The notes under the pieces are model-generated. The model was not told where the DNA came from, did not search any database, and worked only from the letters and a program-made list of their open reading frames with translations. Below, piece by piece: positions 47,033-49,305 of a DNA stretch of 49,305 bases; position 1 is the first letter of the stretch, and every line of letters starts with the position of its first letter. The translations under genes were made by a program, and so were the position numbers. Source of the stretch: Sphingopyxis solisilvae (GTDB lineage: Bacteria > Pseudomonadota > Alphaproteobacteria > Sphingomonadales > Sphingomonadaceae); assembly GCF_015475875.1 (NCBI RefSeq), contig NZ_JADKYM010000024.1, positions 1 through 49,305 on the forward strand. The letters run 5' to 3'.

Positions 47033-47308
47033 ATGGAAGAAATCATCATCGTCCCGATCGTCATCGGAACGCTCTTCCTCGGTCTGCCCTGGCTGATCCT
47101 CCACTACATCACCAAGTGGAAACAGGCCAAGACGCTGACCGGAGAGGACGAGCAACTGCTCGACGAATTGTACGACACCGCACGCCGCCTCGAAAACCGG
47201 CTGCACACCGTCGAACGCATCATCAGCGCCGACCATCCCGACTTCCGCCCTGCGGTGCGTAGCGATGAAGAACTGGCGCAACTCGAAAATACCAGCCGGA
47301 GGAACTGA
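47033..47308 (+). CDS. pspB: phage shock protein B
   Basis: A 91-residue inner-membrane protein: one helix (~5-26, IVPIVIGTLFLGLPWLILHY) and a cytoplasmic coiled coil with LLDELYDTARRLENRLHTVERIISADHPDF, matching the PspB pattern LxxRIxxLExILDAEHPxW. With PspC it releases PspF from PspA. 12 nt after pspA. The RL..VERI segment is the prototype of the cassette in the genes downstream. Confidence 0.95.
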   Translation: MEEIIIVPIVIGTLFLGLPWLILHYITKWKQAKTLTGEDEQLLDELYDTARRLENRLHTVERIISADHPDFRPAVRSDEELAQLENTSRRN

Positions 47309-47309
47309 G

Positions 47310-47690
47310 ATGTCTGCCAGCCGCACGAAATTCTACCTCGACAAACAGAACGCCAAATGGAGCGGCGTGTGCGCGGGGATCGCCGATTACAGCGGTGTCG
47401 ATGTGCTCTGGGTCCGCGTCGGCGCGGTGCTGCTGACGCTGATGGGGGGCTTTCCCTGGACGCTGATCGCTTACTGGATGGTCGCCTGGATGGGCACGCC
47501 CAAACCCTTCGCGCTCTATGGATCGCAGGAGGAAGCCAAATTCTGGCAAGGGGTACGCAGCAACCCGACCGCATCGACCCGCGATATCAAGTCGCGTTTT
47601 CGCGACATCGATCGCCGCCTTGCGGACATCGAACTCTATTACACCAGTCACAACCGCCGCCTCGCCGACGAGATCGACGCGCTGCGGTAA
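47310..47690 (+). CDS. pspC: phage shock protein C
   Basis: A 126-residue PspC: KWSGVCAGIADYSGVDVLWVRV (key GVCAGIADY) and a helix (~30-65) with MGGFPWTLIAYWMVAW. The C-terminal tail RFRDIDRRLADIELYYTSHNRRLADEIDALR (key parts RLADIELYYTS and ADEIDALR) is the PspC form of the R-L-x-x-x-E-x-Y-x-T-S motif. ATG 47310 is 1 nt after the pspB stop. Confidence 0.93.
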   Translation: MSASRTKFYLDKQNAKWSGVCAGIADYSGVDVLWVRVGAVLLTLMGGFPWTLIAYWMVAWMGTPKPFALYGSQEEAKFWQGVRSNPTASTRDIKSRFRDIDRRLADIELYYTSHNRRLADEIDALR

Positions 47691-47704
47691 TTCGGGGCGC
47701 TGAA

Positions 47705-47722
47705 CCGCCCGGCGTCGGGCGG
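47705..47722 (+). other. small stem-loop after pspC
   Basis: CCGCCCG-GCGT-CGGGCGG, a perfect 7 bp stem with a 4 nt loop, in the 57 nt gap between pspC and the first tail gene. No T-run, so it may modulate mRNA stability rather than end transcription. Confidence 0.5.
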
Positions 47723-47747
47723 ACGCCACGCAACAGGGAGAAGACAG

Positions 47748-48047
47748 ATGAATTTCGGTGGAACCGGTTTCGTCCTCGCCATTATCGCCTTGTCGATCGG
47801 CGGCTGGATGTTCACCACCTGGATCCGCGCCAAGCACGGTTATCCGGTTGAAAATGAATGGGGTGGCACGGTTCATCGAACCGACCCCGACGCTGATCGA
47901 AAAATTGCGCTGCTCACCGATGACAATGCCAAGCTCGCCAGCCAGATCGGCCGGCTCGAGGAACGCATTTCGGTGCTGGAGCGGATCGCGACAGAGAATA
48001 ACGGTCAGGCGGCGCAGCTCGCCGACCAGATCGACCGGCTGCGCTGA
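47748..48047 (+). CDS. psp-tail protein 1: single-helix membrane protein with ERI coiled coil
   Basis: A 99-residue protein. One helix (~6-25, GFVLAIIALSIGGWMFTTW), then KHGYPVENEWGGTV, and a coiled coil with RLEERISVLERIATENN and ADQIDRLR at the end. The segment GGWMFTTWIRAKHGYP is nearly repeated in the next gene. Ribosome site GGGAG. Function unknown; it resembles PspB in plan (membrane helix plus cytosolic coil). Confidence 0.8.
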   Translation: MNFGGTGFVLAIIALSIGGWMFTTWIRAKHGYPVENEWGGTVHRTDPDADRKIALLTDDNAKLASQIGRLEERISVLERIATENNGQAAQLADQIDRLR

Positions 48048-48058
48048 GGGGAAGACAA

Positions 48059-48376
48059 ATGAATCTCGAGGTACTCAACACGATCGCGCCGATTGTTACC
48101 ATGGTCGGCATCGCCGGCATCGGCGGCTGGGTTTTTACCACCTGGCTGCGCGTCAAGAACGGCTATCCGCTCGAAAACAGCTGGGGCAAGGCGGTCTATC
48201 CGAAGACCGGTGACGAAGCGATGGAGCGCGTCAAGCTGATCAGCCAGGAAAATGCCCAGCTGCGCGCCGAACTGGGTTCGGTGAAGGACCGGCTGGCGGT
48301 TGTCGAGCGCATCGTCACGGACGAAAGCCACCGCGTCGCGGCCGAGATCGAGGCGCTGCGGCGCCCGGCAAACTGA
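48059..48376 (+). CDS. psp-tail protein 2: paralogue of protein 1
   Basis: A 105-residue protein with helix ~8-29 (IAPIVTMVGIAGIGGWVFTTW), then RVKNGYPLENSWGKAVYP and a coil ending VKDRLAVVERIVTDESHRVAAEIEALR (key RLAVVERIVTD and AAEIEALR). The GGW-FTTW-R-K-GYP-EN-WG block is shared with protein 1, so the two arose by duplication. 11 nt after it, with GGGGAAG ribosome site. Confidence 0.8.
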   Translation: MNLEVLNTIAPIVTMVGIAGIGGWVFTTWLRVKNGYPLENSWGKAVYPKTGDEAMERVKLISQENAQLRAELGSVKDRLAVVERIVTDESHRVAAEIEALRRPAN

Positions 48377-48387
48377 GGAGACCGGCG

Positions 48388-48636
48388 ATGGGTGACGCAA
48401 TCTGGATCCTGATCCCGCTGGCCCCTTTCCTCCTCGGCGGCTTTGCCATCTGGTCGAAACACCAGCAAAAGATGATCGAGAAACAGTCCGAAATGACCGC
48501 CGAGAAGGCCGCGCAATATGCCGCCGCGACCGAACGGCTGGAGCAGCGGGTGCGCGTGCTCGAACGGATCGTTACCGACAAGGGAATTGACGTTGCGGAC
48601 GAGATCGAAAAGCTGCGCGACGCCCCGCTGAACTGA
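48388..48636 (+). CDS. psp-tail protein 3: single-helix membrane protein with ERI coiled coil
   Basis: An 82-residue protein: helix ~4-22 (AIWILIPLAPFLLGGFAIW), a basic linker (SKHQQKMIEKQS) and coil RLEQRVRVLERIVTDKG with ADEIEKLR. Ribosome site GAGGAGA. It lacks the GYP-EN block. The tail is nearly the same as in protein 2, although the rest differs. Confidence 0.8.
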   Translation: MGDAIWILIPLAPFLLGGFAIWSKHQQKMIEKQSEMTAEKAAQYAAATERLEQRVRVLERIVTDKGIDVADEIEKLRDAPLN

Positions 48637-48668
48637 CACAATGATAAGAACCGGAAAGGATACTCCCC

Positions 48669-48935
48669 ATGAACCCGTTTGAAATGGTTATCGGCATCGT
48701 CCTGATCGTGACCATCGGCAGCGTCGTCCGCGCCAAATATGGCGTGCGCCGCGACAACAAGGGCAACGAGTTTTTCGCCGCCCCCGCCGACAATGCCGAG
48801 ACCAAGGCGCTGCAGGCCGAAATCCGCGCGCTGAAGGACCGCATCCAGGTGCTCGAACGCATCGCCACCGACACCAACCGCGCCGTCACGCTCGACCAGG
48901 AAATCGAACGGCTGCGCGACAACAGCAAGATCTGA
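48669..48935 (+). CDS. psp-tail protein 4: single-helix membrane protein with ERI coiled coil
   Basis: An 88-residue protein: helix ~4-20 (FEMVIGIVLIVTIGSVV), then RAKYGVRRDNKGNEFF and the coil ALKDRIQVLERIATDTN with DQEIERLR. Ribosome site AAAGGA. Same cassette as proteins 1-3; linker composition differs. Confidence 0.8.
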   Translation: MNPFEMVIGIVLIVTIGSVVRAKYGVRRDNKGNEFFAAPADNAETKALQAEIRALKDRIQVLERIATDTNRAVTLDQEIERLRDNSKI

Positions 48936-48958
48936 ACGCCGGTAAAGGAGCAACGCTC

Positions 48959-49204
48959 ATGGCCTTCATCACCCCCGATTTTACCGCAGCCGCCGTGGCG
49001 CTCACCGCGCTGACCATCATGAGCCTCGTCGCGCTGCGCGGCTGGCGCGACTGGATCCAGCTGAAGCGCGACGAACTCGCCGCCGCGAACAGCCACTTGG
49101 GACAGGACGCCGCCGTCCCCCACGCCGGATCGCGCATCGAAATCGCCGACCTCAAGGAACGGCTGCGCAAGCTGGAGGCGATTGCAGCGGGGGTCGATCT
49201 TTGA
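48959..49204 (+). CDS. psp-tail protein 5: divergent member of the cassette family
   Basis: An 81-residue protein: helix ~8-27 (TAAAVALTALTIMSLVAL), WRDWIQLKRDEL, and a final DLKERLRKLEAIAAGV, a degraded version of the L-x-x-R-L-x-x-L-E-x-I cassette without the E-I-x-x-L-R end. Ribosome site AAAGGAG. Last gene before the window edge. Confidence 0.72.
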   Translation: MAFITPDFTAAAVALTALTIMSLVALRGWRDWIQLKRDELAAANSHLGQDAAVPHAGSRIEIADLKERLRKLEAIAAGVDL

Positions 49205-49220
49205 GCCCGGATAAACCCGT

Positions 49221-49250
49221 ATCGTCATTGCGAGCGTAGCGAAGCAACCC
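49221..49250. repeat. partial repeat unit near the window edge
   Basis: ATCGTCATTGCGAGCG-TAGCGAAGCAACCC resembles the GTCATTGCGAG-type palindromic repeat found in many proteobacterial spacers. It follows the psp tail genes; the rest of the spacer to 49305 shows no gene. Confidence 0.45.
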
Positions 49251-49305
49251 AGAGTAGCGTACTGTAACCTCGTTTCTCGGTTACGACTTTTGTTTCCGCT
49301 GTTCC

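Overview
The window looks like a chromosomal segment of an alphaproteobacterium of the order Sphingomonadales, most like Sphingopyxis or Sphingomonas. This rests on the high GC content, a short AtpC, the chvI/chvG-hprK-rapZ-PTS-pckA neighbourhood typical of Alphaproteobacteria, a GTTC-N7-GTTC SOS box and abundant palindromic intergenic repeats. It is an inference from gene content; no rRNA or tRNA gene is visible. Most of the window is ordinary core chromosome with no prophage, integrase or transposase.

Layout. 1-5.8 kb: the F1 ATP synthase operon on the minus strand (atpH-A-G-D-x-C), with an unrelated exported-protein gene between atpD and atpC and a hairpin repeat between atpA and atpG. 5.9-7.4 kb: two alpha/beta hydrolases. 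7.4-9.5 kb: a RelE/Phd-type toxin-antitoxin pair behind a membrane-anchored trypsin-like protease. 9.6-12.4 kb: a plus-strand run of DUF1203, ada, an NTF2-like protein and a PEP mutase-family protein. 12.4-16.2 kb: an exported TPR metallopeptidase-like protein and priA. 16.4-22.1 kb: a TonB-dependent receptor with its PepSY-type membrane partner, divergent from a large patatin-like protein. 22.3-25.4 kb: dnaK-dnaJ with a heat-shock promoter. 25.6-29.2 kb: a PCu(A)C copper chaperone, small conserved proteins, a low-GC lipoprotein gene and SOS-linked rmuC. 29.3-37.4 kb: a META-domain lipoprotein, an rRNA methyltransferase, then HPr, EIIA, RapZ, HPr kinase, the ChvG/ChvI two-component system and divergent pckA, a unit joining nitrogen-type PTS signalling to envelope sensing and gluconeogenesis. 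37.4-44.7 kb: a conserved unknown, two putative metallopeptidases (DUF885 and an HEYIH protein), DUF3597, DUF937, GNAT, rpmA, rplU and a lipoprotein.

44.9-49.2 kb holds the most interesting locus: an expanded phage-shock-protein system. pspF diverges from an operon that starts at a near-consensus sigma-54 promoter. The operon begins with a 56-codon hydrophobic small gene, continues with pspA, pspB and pspC, and then has five consecutive small genes. Each of the five encodes one N-terminal membrane helix and a C-terminal coiled coil ending in variants of the same short cassette (R-L/I/V-x-x-L-E-R-I-x-T-D, then E-I-x-x-L-R). The cassette resembles the tails of PspB and PspC. I read this as an amplified family of PspB/PspC-tail-like membrane proteins added to the Psp envelope-stress response.

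Repeats are a second theme. Three copies of a ~135 bp palindromic element, two copies of another ~130-180 bp element, a facing pair of 25 bp palindromes between dnaK and dnaJ, and several single palindromes fill most longer gaps. A recurring promoter form (TTG-containing -35, 16-17 bp, TAG-type -10) precedes atpH, the protease gene, chvI and rplU.
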